Assembly (NCBI RefSeq): GCF_009674535.1
Contig: NZ_WKJK01000024.1
Span: 32,154-96,153, forward strand
Reading direction: 5' to 3'
Source of the DNA: Duganella guangzhouensis
GTDB taxonomy: Bacteria; Pseudomonadota; Gammaproteobacteria; Burkholderiales; Burkholderiaceae_D
Length of the DNA stretch: 64,000 nt
Position numbers and translations under genes: made by a program
Notes under the pieces: generated by a model
Database searches by the model: none
Told to the model about the DNA's origin: nothing
Seen by the model: only the letters and a program-made list of their open reading frames with translations
Part shown: piece after piece, positions 24,002 to 32,419 of the stretch
Layout of the letters: each line of letters starts with the position of its first letter
Numbering within the stretch: the stretch's first letter is position 1

Positions 24002-24838
24002 TTACTGGCTGTCGGAATACGCCATGTAGCGCTCGCGCGCCAGCGTGGCGATCGGGCCGACCGGCAAGCTGCGCGCCTCATAACGGACGCAGGGCGTGAC
24101 CTTGCCGTAGTTGCCGGTGTTGAAAATTTCCACCGCAGTGTCCAGCTCTTCCGGCCGGACGCTGCGCTCTTCCACCACCACGCCCGCCTGCGCCAGCAGA
24201 TCGATCACGCGCGCGCGGGTGATGCCGGACAGGAAAGTCCCGTTCGGCACCGGCGTCACCACCTTGCCTTGCGGCGTCACGAAGAACAGATTGGCCGAGG
24301 CGAACTCGGCCACATTGCCGGCGCTGTCGCACACCACCGCGTTGTCATAGCCGCGCTCCTTGGCTTCGCGCAGCGCCTTGCTGGTATTGGCGTACAGCGA
24401 CGATGCCTTGGCATCGGTCGGCGCCATCGACGGATCGGGGCGGCGCAGCACCGACAGACAGGCCGAGAAACCGGTGAACGGAGGCATCGCCGCATCGAAC
24501 AGCGTCAGCGCGAACGCGCTCTTTTCCGGCACCGGAATCAGCAGGCCATCGGTACCGAACACCAGCGGACGAATGTACAGTTCGGCATCCGGCGGAAACT
24601 TGGCCACGCCTTCGCGCACCAGCTGTTCCATCTCATCCACGCTGAGCGGGCACATCAGGCCCAGCCGCTCGGCCGAGGTGATCACGCGTTGCAGATGCAG
24701 GCGCAAGTCCGCCATATGGCCGCGCAAGGAACGGGCGCCATCGAATACCGACGAACCCAGCCAGACGCTGTGGTCCATGGCGCCGAACAGCGGCGTATTC
24801 CCTTCGCTCCAGCTGCCATTGAAATAAGTGAGGTACAT
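24002..24838 (-). CDS. Branched-chain amino acid aminotransferase family (class IV)
   Basis: 278 aa from the ATG at 24838; a second ATG two codons upstream has its only Shine-Dalgarno-like bases directly adjacent, so 24838 fits better. Fold type IV PLP enzyme: VFDGARSLRG near the start, the catalytic Lys in TDAKASSLYAN (about residue 144), FASANLFFV, and GTFLSGITRARVIDL. This is the IlvE/DAAT family; substrates may be branched-chain amino acids or D-amino acids. It is about 25 residues shorter than typical IlvE (about 305 aa), so the gene symbol is not assigned. Confidence 0.82.
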   Translation of the reverse strand: MYLTYFNGSWSEGNTPLFGAMDHSVWLGSSVFDGARSLRGHMADLRLHLQRVITSAERLGLMCPLSVDEMEQLVREGVAKFPPDAELYIRPLVFGTDGLLIPVPEKSAFALTLFDAAMPPFTGFSACLSVLRRPDPSMAPTDAKASSLYANTSKALREAKERGYDNAVVCDSAGNVAEFASANLFFVTPQGKVVTPVPNGTFLSGITRARVIDLLAQAGVVVEERSVRPEELDTAVEIFNTGNYGKVTPCVRYEARSLPVGPIATLARERYMAYSDSQ

Positions 24839-24873
24839 GCGCATTCCCGGTCAAAACCAGCAATGTAGCATGT

Positions 24874-25953
24874 TTAGAATGCGTGCTTGAGGCCGATGTT
24901 GATGGCGCGATCGCCGCTGCCGCGATTGCTGGCGTTGCCGACCGAGTAGGCGGCGCCATTGCGGTTCTGGATTTTGGCAAACGAGGTGTACATGCTGGTG
25001 CGTTTCGAGAACGCATAGCTGGCGCCGACCGCGATTTGATTAGCGTCGCGGTCGGCTAGCGTGCGGTCATCTTTATGGATGTAGGACGCCAGCAACGTGG
25101 TGGCGCCCATCGGCACCGCCACGCCGACCAGCACGTCATGGCTGTTGGTGCTGGGGTCGCGCTGCGCCACCGCGCCGTAGGGATTGGTTTCGTCCCACTG
25201 CATGCTGCCGTCGCCCTTGCTGTGACCATAAGCGGCGTAACCGACAAAGCGGCCGAAGTCGACATTGGCGGCCACCAGCGTATTGCGCGCCGACTGATCG
25301 ACCGGCGGCGTGGTGCCGGTCGCGTCCAGCAGATTGTCCTTGCGCTGGTGCGAGATGCTGAGATTGATGCCGCCCTTTTCATAACCCAGCGTGGCGCCAT
25401 ACGCGCGGTTGACCTTGCTGTTATACGGCGACTCGCCAAAGCTGTAGATCACCGAGCCGATCAGCCCGCTGCGCGAGCGCGGCGACTGGTACTTGACGGT
25501 GTTGTCGTAACGCTTGGTGGTATAGCCGACCAGATTGGCGGCGCTGCCGGCCATGCCGCCATGGAAGGGATCGCCCACTTCGGTCAGCGCCTCGTACACC
25601 AGATTGTACTGGCGGCCCAGGGTCACCAGCCCAAGCGGACCATCCAGCCCGACAAACGCCTGCCGGCCGAACAGCTTGCCGTTCTGGTCCGACACGCCGG
25701 TGTCGTTGAGGACACCGGCCTCCACCGTGTACACCGCCGCCGTGCCGCCGCCCAGGTCTTCGCGGCCGCGCACGCCCAGCCGCGAGCCGCTGGCGATGCC
25801 GCTGTCGAGCCGGGTGCTGGCACAATCGCTCTGGCAACCGCGCTCCGCCACCACGCCGGCATCCAGCACGCCGTACACTTCCGTCGACGACGAGGTTTGC
25901 GCCACCGCGGTCAGCGGTGCCAGCAAGGCCAGCGTGTAGAGGGCGGGTTTCAT
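24874..25953 (-). CDS. Gram-negative porin
   Basis: 359 aa. Signal peptide MKPALYTLALLAPLTAVAQ, then SSTEVYGVLDAGVVAE, the classical beginning of betaproteobacterial trimeric porins. Barrel features include SRLGVRGREDLGGGTAAVYTVEAG (loop and strands), FVGLDGPLGLVTLGRQYN and the C-terminal strand ending in NIGLKHAF with terminal Phe, needed for BAM insertion. Two Cys in GCQSDCAST probably form a loop disulphide. Divergent from the membrane protein at 26136. Confidence 0.93.
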   Translation of the reverse strand: MKPALYTLALLAPLTAVAQTSSSTEVYGVLDAGVVAERGCQSDCASTRLDSGIASGSRLGVRGREDLGGGTAAVYTVEAGVLNDTGVSDQNGKLFGRQAFVGLDGPLGLVTLGRQYNLVYEALTEVGDPFHGGMAGSAANLVGYTTKRYDNTVKYQSPRSRSGLIGSVIYSFGESPYNSKVNRAYGATLGYEKGGINLSISHQRKDNLLDATGTTPPVDQSARNTLVAANVDFGRFVGYAAYGHSKGDGSMQWDETNPYGAVAQRDPSTNSHDVLVGVAVPMGATTLLASYIHKDDRTLADRDANQIAVGASYAFSKRTSMYTSFAKIQNRNGAAYSVGNASNRGSGDRAINIGLKHAF

Positions 25954-26063
25954 AATGATGGGCCGGGAACATTGAGAACTTGTTATGCTCAGTGTAGGTC
26001 GCACCCCATGCATATTCTGTGCGGACGATCACGCTAGGCTTAAGTTTCACCAAGGAAATCTAT

Positions 26064-26105
26064 GTGCGCCAGCGTACATACCTGTTGCGGCTCGGCGGTT
26101 ATACT
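26064..26105 (+). promoter_or_regulatory. Envelope-stress palindrome and -10 for the 26136-29545 operon
   Basis: GTGCGCCAGCGTAC (26064-26077) with TATACT (26100-26105) 29.5 bp from the centre. Predicted start near 26112 puts the palindrome at about -41.5. Confidence 0.7.
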
Positions 26106-26135
26106 GCGTTTTTTGTTCAAGACAGGGCTCTCTGC

Positions 26136-28157
26136 ATGCTAGAAATTTTAGAGCGCATCTCCGCAGACAGCAGCGACATCGGCCTGATGGTCGAGCTGTT
26201 CGACACCCTGCGTCCCGCGCGCGCCAGCGATGGCGCGCGTGCCACCGCCAACGTGCGCACCCTGTGCCAGCTGTTGAAGGGCAATCCGGCGCAAGCCGTG
26301 GCGCTACGCAACTACGGGCGCAACATCGTCGCCGCGCGCCGCCACTCCAGCCTGTACACCGAGATCGGCGTGCTGTCCAACGACGGCTTCTTCAGCGAAC
26401 TGCGCACCCGCATCGCCTACCGCATCCTGCCGCCGGCGCTGGGCACCGACTATCTGAGCGAGGCGATCGACCAGATCGTCTACAAGCGCACCGATTACCT
26501 GTGGATGGCGGCGGTGCCGGTCGAGGACTGGCTGGCGCTGGCCGATGTGATCTGCCAGGCCGAACAGCGCGCCAGCGCGCCGCAAGTCGGCAACCTGATG
26601 TTGCCCGGGCTGCTGGAAGCGATCCGCACCCTGTCCTACCGCGTCTGCGCGATCGGGCTGGAACCGCGCCTGACCAACTTCCATACCGAGATGGAAACCT
26701 ACGAATCGCCATTCATGGTGCAGAACTTCGAGGTCAACGCCTATCTCGATGCCTACCATCGCAAGCTGGCCGGCGAGGAAGTCGACCTCGAAGACGCGCG
26801 CCACCTGCTGGTGATGCTGGAGCAGTGCGACGCGGTGATCGGCAAGATCCGCAAGAAAGCGCTGAGCCAGGGCACCAGCATCGCCCTCACCTATCTGCTG
26901 GTGTCGCTGACACAAAGCCTGGACCGCATGCGCAAGCTGCTGTTCCTGGTCGACGTGCACGAGGCCGGCGCCGAACAGGACAGCGCACGCCGCGCCGCCG
27001 CCGTGGCGCTGGCGCTGGAACTGATCGAAGCCCACAACAACAAATACATGGTGACCGACCTGCTGCGCGATAATATCGACCTGCTGGCGCGCAACGTCAC
27101 CGAAAACGCCAGTCACACCGGCGAACACTACGTGGCCGACAGCCGGCGCGAACTGGGCGGCATGTTCGTCTCGGCCGCCGGCGCCGGGCTGGTGATCGGT
27201 TTCATGGCGCTGTTCAAGATTCTGATGTCCTACTTGCGCGCCGCGCCCTTGGTGGAAGCCTTCCTGTTCAGCATGAACTACTCGCTGGGCTTCATGTTCA
27301 TCCACCTGCTGCACTTCACCGTGGCCACCAAGCAGCCGGCCATGACCGCCTCGCGCATCGCCGCCGGGCTACACAGCAAGGACGGCCGCAACATCGACCT
27401 CGACAGCATGGCTGAGCTGTGCAACAAAGTGCTGCGCACGCAGGTGATGTCGGTGCTGGGCAATCTGGTGATCTGCATCCCCACCGCCTGGCTGATCGCT
27501 ATGGCCTGGCCCCACATGACCGGCCACCATCTGGTGTCGCCCGACAAGGCCATGCACCTGCTGCAAGACATCGACCCGATCCACGCGCCGACGCTGATCT
27601 ACGCCGCGATTGCCGGCGTCTGCCTGTTCGTTGCCGGCCTGATCTCCGGCTACTACGACAACAAGGCGCTGTACACGCGCTGGGCGCAGCGCATCGGCCA
27701 GCTGCGCGGGCTGGGCTGGCTGCTGGGCCAGGAACGGCTGAACCGTCTCGGCGTCTACCTGGAAAACAATCTGGGTGGCCTGATGGGGAATTTCTTCTTC
27801 GGCATCCTGCTCGGCGTGATGCCGTTGCTGGGCTTCCTGTTGGGGATACCGCTGGATATCCGCCACATCACCTTCTCGTCCGCCAACTTTGCGACAGCAA
27901 TTGTTGGACTCGATCACAATGTCAGCTGGGAACTGGTTGTGACCTCGGTGGCAGGTTTTCTTTCCATAGGGATCGTCAATCTGCTGGTCAGTTTCGGTCT
28001 TGCCTTGTGGGTGGCGCTGCGTTCGCGCCAGGTCCGCTTCAAGCAAGGCTGGGCGCTGATCAAGGCGCTGGGGCGCCGGTTCCGCCAGGGACCGGTTGCT
28101 TTCCTGATCGGTTCCAAAGAGGATGACACCAACCTGACCGAAAAGGCTCACAGATGA
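26136..28157 (+). CDS. SpecificRecomb-family (COG4389, Gcr-like) membrane protein
   Basis: 673 aa. The N-terminal 350 residues are soluble and helical (MLEILERISADSSDIGLMVE). The middle segment ends with NVTENASHTGEHYVADSRRE, a family landmark. The C-terminal half has about six or more transmembrane helices (VSAAGAGLVIGFMALFKILM, VLGNLVICIPTAWLIAMAW, LIYAAIAGVCLFVAGLI, FFFGILLGVMPLLGFLLG, SVAGFLSIGIVNLLVSFG). The family is annotated as site-specific recombinase, but nothing here resembles a recombinase active site; an integral membrane role is far more likely. The stop overlaps the PLD start (ATGA). Promoter carries a stress palindrome. Confidence 0.85.
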   Translation: MLEILERISADSSDIGLMVELFDTLRPARASDGARATANVRTLCQLLKGNPAQAVALRNYGRNIVAARRHSSLYTEIGVLSNDGFFSELRTRIAYRILPPALGTDYLSEAIDQIVYKRTDYLWMAAVPVEDWLALADVICQAEQRASAPQVGNLMLPGLLEAIRTLSYRVCAIGLEPRLTNFHTEMETYESPFMVQNFEVNAYLDAYHRKLAGEEVDLEDARHLLVMLEQCDAVIGKIRKKALSQGTSIALTYLLVSLTQSLDRMRKLLFLVDVHEAGAEQDSARRAAAVALALELIEAHNNKYMVTDLLRDNIDLLARNVTENASHTGEHYVADSRRELGGMFVSAAGAGLVIGFMALFKILMSYLRAAPLVEAFLFSMNYSLGFMFIHLLHFTVATKQPAMTASRIAAGLHSKDGRNIDLDSMAELCNKVLRTQVMSVLGNLVICIPTAWLIAMAWPHMTGHHLVSPDKAMHLLQDIDPIHAPTLIYAAIAGVCLFVAGLISGYYDNKALYTRWAQRIGQLRGLGWLLGQERLNRLGVYLENNLGGLMGNFFFGILLGVMPLLGFLLGIPLDIRHITFSSANFATAIVGLDHNVSWELVVTSVAGFLSIGIVNLLVSFGLALWVALRSRQVRFKQGWALIKALGRRFRQGPVAFLIGSKEDDTNLTEKAHR

Positions 28158-29545
28158 ACACTGCCCGCATGCGACTCTGGCTTCCCCTGATACTGATGTG
28201 CTGGGGCTTGCTGGGCGCATGCGCGTCGCTGCCGAATGTGACCGACCTGGGCGACAAGCTGGACCCGGCCGGCGCGCCCACGGTCAAAGGCAGCAAGGGT
28301 GAACTGTCGGATGCGCGCGCCAAGGCGCTGCTGCAGGCGCGCTGGAGCAAGGGCGGACTCGACTTGCCGCAGCAGGCCGCGCTGGAAGAAGCCGCCACCG
28401 GCGTGCCCCTGATCGCCGGCAACAAGACCACGCTGCTGTTCGACGGCCCGCAGACCATCGCCGAGATGCTGAAGGCGATCAATGGCGCGCGCAACAACAT
28501 CAACTTCGAAACCTACATCTTCGACCAGGACGAGATGGGCAACAAGTTTGCCGACGCCCTGATTGAAAAGCAGCGGCAAGGGGTGACGGTCAATCTGATT
28601 TACGACAGCGTCGGCACCATCGGCGTGCCGGCAGAATTCTTCGCGCGCATGCGCAAGGCCGGCGTCCGGCTGGTGGAATTCAACCCGGTCAACCCGGCCA
28701 AAGTCAACGGCGACGGCTGGAAGGTCAACAACCGCGACCACCGCAAAGTGCTGATCGTCGACGGCAAGACCGCCTTCACTGGCGGCATCAACATCAGCGC
28801 CACCTATGCCAAGAGTTCGCTGTTCCGCTCCGCCTCCAGGCCGGCCAGCAAGGACGACGTCGGCTGGCGCGACACCCACATCAAAATCGAAGGGCCGGCG
28901 GTGCAAGCATTCCAGTGGCTATTCGTGCGCCAGTGGTCGCGCCAGGCCAAGGAAGAATTGCCGGACGCCGACTACTTCCCCAAGCCGGTGATCGCCGGCG
29001 ACAAGGTGGTGCGGGTGCTGGGCAGCGATCCCGGCGGCCAGTTTGAAATCTACAAAGCCTATGCGCTGGCGATGCAGGAAGCCAAGCAATCGATCCACCT
29101 GACTTCGGCCTACTTCGTGCCGGACCGTCAAACCGTGGACGCACTGGTCAGCGCCGCCAAGCGCGGCGTCGACGTCAAAATCGTGGTGCCGGGCGTATCG
29201 GACGTCGGGCTGGTGGTGTATGCCGGCCATGCCTATTACGACGAATTGTTGGAAGCCGGCGTCAAGCTCTACCAGTTGAAACTGGCGGTACTGCACGCCA
29301 AGACCGCCGTCATCGACGGCAAATGGTCGACCGTCGGCTCCAGCAACATCGACACCCGCAGCTTCCTGCACAACAGCGAAATCAACGTCATCGTCATGGG
29401 TGACGCGTTTGGCGCCGAGATGGAAAAAGCCTTCCAGGAAGACCTTCGCGACTCCACCCTGGTCACACTGGAAGCCTGGCGTCACCGGCCATGGCTCAAC
29501 CGCATGAAAGAATGGACCGCCCGCGTGATGGGCTACTGGCTATGA
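28154..29545 (+). CDS. Phospholipase D-family lipoprotein (cardiolipin synthase-like)
   Basis: 463 aa. Lipobox LGAC near residue 23. Two HKD motifs are intact: HRKVLIVDG (about residue 196) and HAKTAVIDG (about residue 382), each with the conserved GS/GG context (FTGGINIS, VGSSNIDTRS). Structure matches cardiolipin synthase/PLD-like proteins, but with a lipoprotein anchor, so it should act on phospholipids at the periplasmic face or outer membrane. Translationally coupled to the membrane protein gene (ATGA overlap). The 3' end overlaps the convergent phosphoesterase gene by 6 bp. Confidence 0.9.
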   Translation: MNTARMRLWLPLILMCWGLLGACASLPNVTDLGDKLDPAGAPTVKGSKGELSDARAKALLQARWSKGGLDLPQQAALEEAATGVPLIAGNKTTLLFDGPQTIAEMLKAINGARNNINFETYIFDQDEMGNKFADALIEKQRQGVTVNLIYDSVGTIGVPAEFFARMRKAGVRLVEFNPVNPAKVNGDGWKVNNRDHRKVLIVDGKTAFTGGINISATYAKSSLFRSASRPASKDDVGWRDTHIKIEGPAVQAFQWLFVRQWSRQAKEELPDADYFPKPVIAGDKVVRVLGSDPGGQFEIYKAYALAMQEAKQSIHLTSAYFVPDRQTVDALVSAAKRGVDVKIVVPGVSDVGLVVYAGHAYYDELLEAGVKLYQLKLAVLHAKTAVIDGKWSTVGSSNIDTRSFLHNSEINVIVMGDAFGAEMEKAFQEDLRDSTLVTLEAWRHRPWLNRMKEWTARVMGYWL

Positions 29546-30358
29546 TTCGGCGGCGAGCGACCAGACGTCGCCGCTGCGGCGGAAGCATTCGGTGTGGACC
29601 GGCTCAAAGCTGGCGGTGCCTTCAATCCAGCTGTAGCGCTCGACCTGGACGTCGTCCGGGGCTATCTGCAATACGTTGAAGGAGTTGGCTTCGCCGCGCC
29701 CGCGGGTGGAGGTGGCGGTGCCGGCCTGCACCACCAGCGCGGCATAGCCTTCGATCTGGTAACGCCGCGCGCTGTTGCCGGCATGGCTGGTGTGGACGTG
29801 GCCGGCCAGCAGCAGGTCAACGCCGCATTCGGCAAATGCCCGCATCGCCATCGGCGCGCGGTCGACCAGTTCGTCTTGGTCGTAATGCTCGGGCAGGTCG
29901 AATGGATGGTGGGTGACGATGATGCGCGTATGGTGCAGCCCGGCCGCCTGCATGCGCAGCTTCATCTGCGCCAGCTGTTCTTTGTTGACGCGGCCATCCT
30001 TGAAGGTCAGCGAGCGCGCGGTGTTGATGCCGAGGACGGCGATTTCGTCGTCGACGTATTCCGGCGCCAGGTCCAGCGTGACGTAGCGGGTGTATTTGCG
30101 CAGCGGCGTCAGGAAGCGGCTGGCGACGTTGTACAGCGGGATGTCGTGATTGCCCGGCACCACGATCTGCGGCCCCGGCAAGGTGTCCAGCCAGGCCCGT
30201 GCGGCCTTGAATTCCTCGGTCTTGGCGCGCTGGGTCAGGTCGCCCGACACCACCACCACGTCCGGTGCCAGCCGGGTCACCAGTTGCTGCAAGGGGTGCA
30301 GCAAATCGTGGTCGACACGGCCGAAGTGCAAGTCGGATAAATGGACGATGGTGCGCAT
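29540..30358 (-). CDS. Metallophosphoesterase
   Basis: 272 aa. All calcineurin-like phosphoesterase motifs are visible: SDLHFG (8-13), VVSGDLTQRA, VPGNHDIPL, VTHHPFDL and GHVHTSHAG. No signal peptide, so cytoplasmic. The arrangement resembles CpdA/YfcE-type and UDP-diacylglucosamine-like hydrolases, but the substrate cannot be read from sequence. Third gene of a minus-strand operon with a PAP2 phosphatase and a diacylglycerol kinase (gap 9 bp), suggesting a role around phospholipid intermediates. Confidence 0.88.
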   Translation of the reverse strand: MRTIVHLSDLHFGRVDHDLLHPLQQLVTRLAPDVVVVSGDLTQRAKTEEFKAARAWLDTLPGPQIVVPGNHDIPLYNVASRFLTPLRKYTRYVTLDLAPEYVDDEIAVLGINTARSLTFKDGRVNKEQLAQMKLRMQAAGLHHTRIIVTHHPFDLPEHYDQDELVDRAPMAMRAFAECGVDLLLAGHVHTSHAGNSARRYQIEGYAALVVQAGTATSTRGRGEANSFNVLQIAPDDVQVERYSWIEGTASFEPVHTECFRRSGDVWSLAAES

Positions 30359-30367
30359 GCTGGCCTC

Positions 30368-31258
30368 CTATGCCGCCGGCACGATGACGTTCAGCGCCGA
30401 TGCTCTGGAACGATAGCACAACGGCGGCTTCATCAGCGTGACTTCGCCGTCGGTGGCCACGCGCAGGTGGCGGCGCCGGGTCTCGATCACCAGCGATGGC
30501 GCCGACAGCACGTCGAAATCGCGCGCTTCGCGCAGGCGGTTGAACAGCGCGTGCGCGGCGTAGCGCAGCAGGCCGAGACGGGTCGGCTTTTGCGCCACGT
30601 ACAGGCACAGCTTGCCGGTGTCGAGCCGCTCGCGCGCGCCCATGGTCAGTCCTTGCAGGTATTCGTTGTTGCCGATGAAGACGAAGGGCGTGCGCCGCAG
30701 ATGCTCTTCGCCGTTGATTTTCAGCCGCACGCTGAGGAAGGGAAATCGCCGCAGCGCGGCAAACAGCGCGCGGCCGAAGGCTGGCCATTTGCTGCGTCCC
30801 AGGTGGCGCTGCTGCTGTTCGCGATCGCGCACGATGTCGGGGTAAATGCCGAGGCTGGAGTTATTGAGGAAAATACGGCCGTTGACCTCGCCCACGTCGA
30901 CCTTGCGGCTGATGCCGCTGACCACGTTGGCCACGGCCTCGTCCAGCTCCAGCGGAATCTTCAAGTCCTTGGCAAAATGGTTCAGCGTGCCCAACGGCAG
31001 CACGCCCAGCCTGGCTTCAGTGCCGGCCAACACCGAGGCCACCGCGTTGATGGTGCCGTCGCCGCCGCCCGCCACCACCACTGGTGCCCCCTCGGCCACC
31101 GCGCGCTCGGCGCGGGCGATCATCTCGTCGCCGCTCTGCGCCAGCGTGATGTCGGGCTCGGCGCCGTGGCTGCGGAATTTCTCCTGCAGCGCGGCGGCCC
31201 AGCCGCCGCAATAACCCAGCCCGGCGCTGGCGTTGACAATGACGACGATTTTATCCAT
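30368..31258 (-). CDS. Diacylglycerol kinase family (DAGK_cat) protein
   Basis: 296 aa from the ATG at 31258. The nucleotide-binding loop VVVAGGGDGTINAVASVL lies at about residues 57-75, and GVLPLGTLNHFAKDL follows, both signatures of the DAGK/YegS lipid kinase family. The C-terminal domain ends with LRVATDGEV, another conserved motif. It phosphorylates diacylglycerol or a related lipid at the inner membrane surface. Upstream PAP2 phosphatase (gap 5 bp) and downstream phosphoesterase (9 bp) complete an operon that could cycle phosphatidic acid and diacylglycerol. Confidence 0.9.
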   Translation of the reverse strand: MDKIVVIVNASAGLGYCGGWAAALQEKFRSHGAEPDITLAQSGDEMIARAERAVAEGAPVVVAGGGDGTINAVASVLAGTEARLGVLPLGTLNHFAKDLKIPLELDEAVANVVSGISRKVDVGEVNGRIFLNNSSLGIYPDIVRDREQQQRHLGRSKWPAFGRALFAALRRFPFLSVRLKINGEEHLRRTPFVFIGNNEYLQGLTMGARERLDTGKLCLYVAQKPTRLGLLRYAAHALFNRLREARDFDVLSAPSLVIETRRRHLRVATDGEVTLMKPPLCYRSRASALNVIVPAA

Positions 31259-31263
31259 ATCGT

Positions 31264-31953
31264 TTATACCGTTCTGGCTTCGCGCCGGCGGCGCAGGGTG
31301 GAAATCGCGGTGATGCAGACGGCCAGCCAGGCGATGCTTTCGGCCATCGCCGCCAGCACGTCGCTGACGTAGTGCGCGCCCAGATAGACGCGGCTGAATG
31401 CCACCAACAATACCATCGCCAGACACAGGATCACCGTTCCCAAGCGCACACTCCACGCCGGCCGCGCGATCACCAGATAGCTGGCCAGCAGACCGTAGAA
31501 ACAGGTCGCCGCCATCGTGTGGCCACTGGGGAAGCTGTAGGTGGCCAGCGTGACCAGTGGCTCATCGAACACCGGCCGCGCGCGCTGGAACACGAATTTG
31601 AGCCCCACATTCAGCAGCATTCCGCCCGGCACGGTGAAGGCCAGCGCCAGCAGCCAATAGCGCGCCTTCACCCGCCACAGATACCAGGCCAGTCCGGCAA
31701 ACAGCAACACCATGCCAGCCACCGAGTGCAGCGCCGAGACGGCCAGCATCAGGCTGGTGAACGGTTCCGTGGCGTGGGCGTTGAACCAGTGCGCAACCTG
31801 CAGATCCAGCACGGTGATGGCCTGCTGCCCCATCACCGCTTCCGCGAGCTCATGAAATACCAGGCCGGCCGCGAACAGCAGCGCCATGCCGACGGTCAAA
31901 TGTAAACCGAGTTCTTCATCCGGAGACAGTCTTGCCTCGACGAAACTGAGCAA
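31264..31953 (-). CDS. PAP2-family membrane phosphatase
   Basis: 229 aa, about six transmembrane helices. The three acid-phosphatase motifs are present: KFVFQRARP (C1), FPSGHT (C2) and SRVYLGAHYVSDV (C3). Family members dephosphorylate phosphatidic acid or undecaprenyl pyrophosphate at the periplasmic side. The longest frame starts with TTG at 31953; the first ATG is at 31887, and neither has a clear ribosome site. The tandem LexA boxes lie in the gap upstream but face the other gene more naturally. First gene of the PAP2-DAG kinase-phosphoesterase operon. Confidence 0.88.
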   Translation of the reverse strand: MLSFVEARLSPDEELGLHLTVGMALLFAAGLVFHELAEAVMGQQAITVLDLQVAHWFNAHATEPFTSLMLAVSALHSVAGMVLLFAGLAWYLWRVKARYWLLALAFTVPGGMLLNVGLKFVFQRARPVFDEPLVTLATYSFPSGHTMAATCFYGLLASYLVIARPAWSVRLGTVILCLAMVLLVAFSRVYLGAHYVSDVLAAMAESIAWLAVCITAISTLRRRREARTV

Positions 31954-32027
31954 TTTACTAAAAATTTGGTGCCCCTTCCTGACCCACCGATGAATGTTGG
32001 CCTCAAAACCACGAAATGCTGAATTTA

Positions 32028-32062
32028 CTGTTTATTTGCACAGTACCTGTTTATTCATACAG
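32028..32062 (+). promoter_or_regulatory. Tandem LexA (SOS) boxes
   Basis: Two perfect CTGT-N8-ACAG elements: CTGTTTATTTGCACAG (32028-32043), flanked by TA on both sides as in the E. coli consensus, and CTGTTTATTCATACAG (32047-32062). Their centres are 19 bp apart. A TATGCT hexamer follows at 32067-32072. The ATG of the small gene is at 32117. Confidence 0.85.
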
Positions 32063-32116
32063 TACTTATGCTATTCTGAACTCCTCGTTAAACACAACTC
32101 CAACAAAGGAACTGTC

Positions 32117-32347
32117 ATGAGCACTCTGAATAGCAGCTTTGGCTCCCGCTTCGGTCTGGAATACCTGCCTACCTCGTTTATGGTTCGTATGGGCCGGCGC
32201 GAAATGATGGTGTGCCGTGACTTCCGCAAACGTTTCTATGCTGTGAACCCGATCATCGAGTGCGATACCGGCGTGCAGGCCGGCCATCTGGAGGTACTGA
32301 TGTTCCGCCGCTGGCTGCTGATCCTGTCCAAGTCGAAGGCGCACTAA
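32117..32347 (+). CDS. Small putative SOS-induced protein of unknown function
   Basis: 76 aa from the ATG at 32117 (AAAGGA 8-13 nt upstream). It is basic, with many Arg/Lys/Met (MVRMGRREMMVCRDFRKRF), one weak hydrophobic patch near the C-terminus (FRRWLLILSK), two Cys, no signal peptide and no known domain. Tandem LexA boxes directly upstream predict tight SOS control. Small SOS proteins in other bacteria include division inhibitors and toxins; whether this is one is unknown. It is isolated between oppositely oriented genes, so it is a one-gene SOS unit. Confidence 0.7.
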   Translation: MSTLNSSFGSRFGLEYLPTSFMVRMGRREMMVCRDFRKRFYAVNPIIECDTGVQAGHLEVLMFRRWLLILSKSKAH

Positions 32348-32419
32348 TGGTTGCCGGTGCCAGTTGCCCAACCCATGCACAAGATCGGCCGGCAAATGCC
32401 GCCGCCTCGCTTGCGCTCC

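Noticed and set aside
25982..26035. Additional palindrome half-sites (GTGCGGACGATCAC, GTGTAGGTCGCAC) upstream of the porin
   Set aside because: Only half-sites match and the spacing to a -10 does not fit, so they were not counted.
31954..32027. LexA control of the PAP2 phosphatase operon
   Set aside because: The boxes lie 75-109 bp from its start with no matching -10 or -35 on that strand; the small plus-strand gene is the better target.
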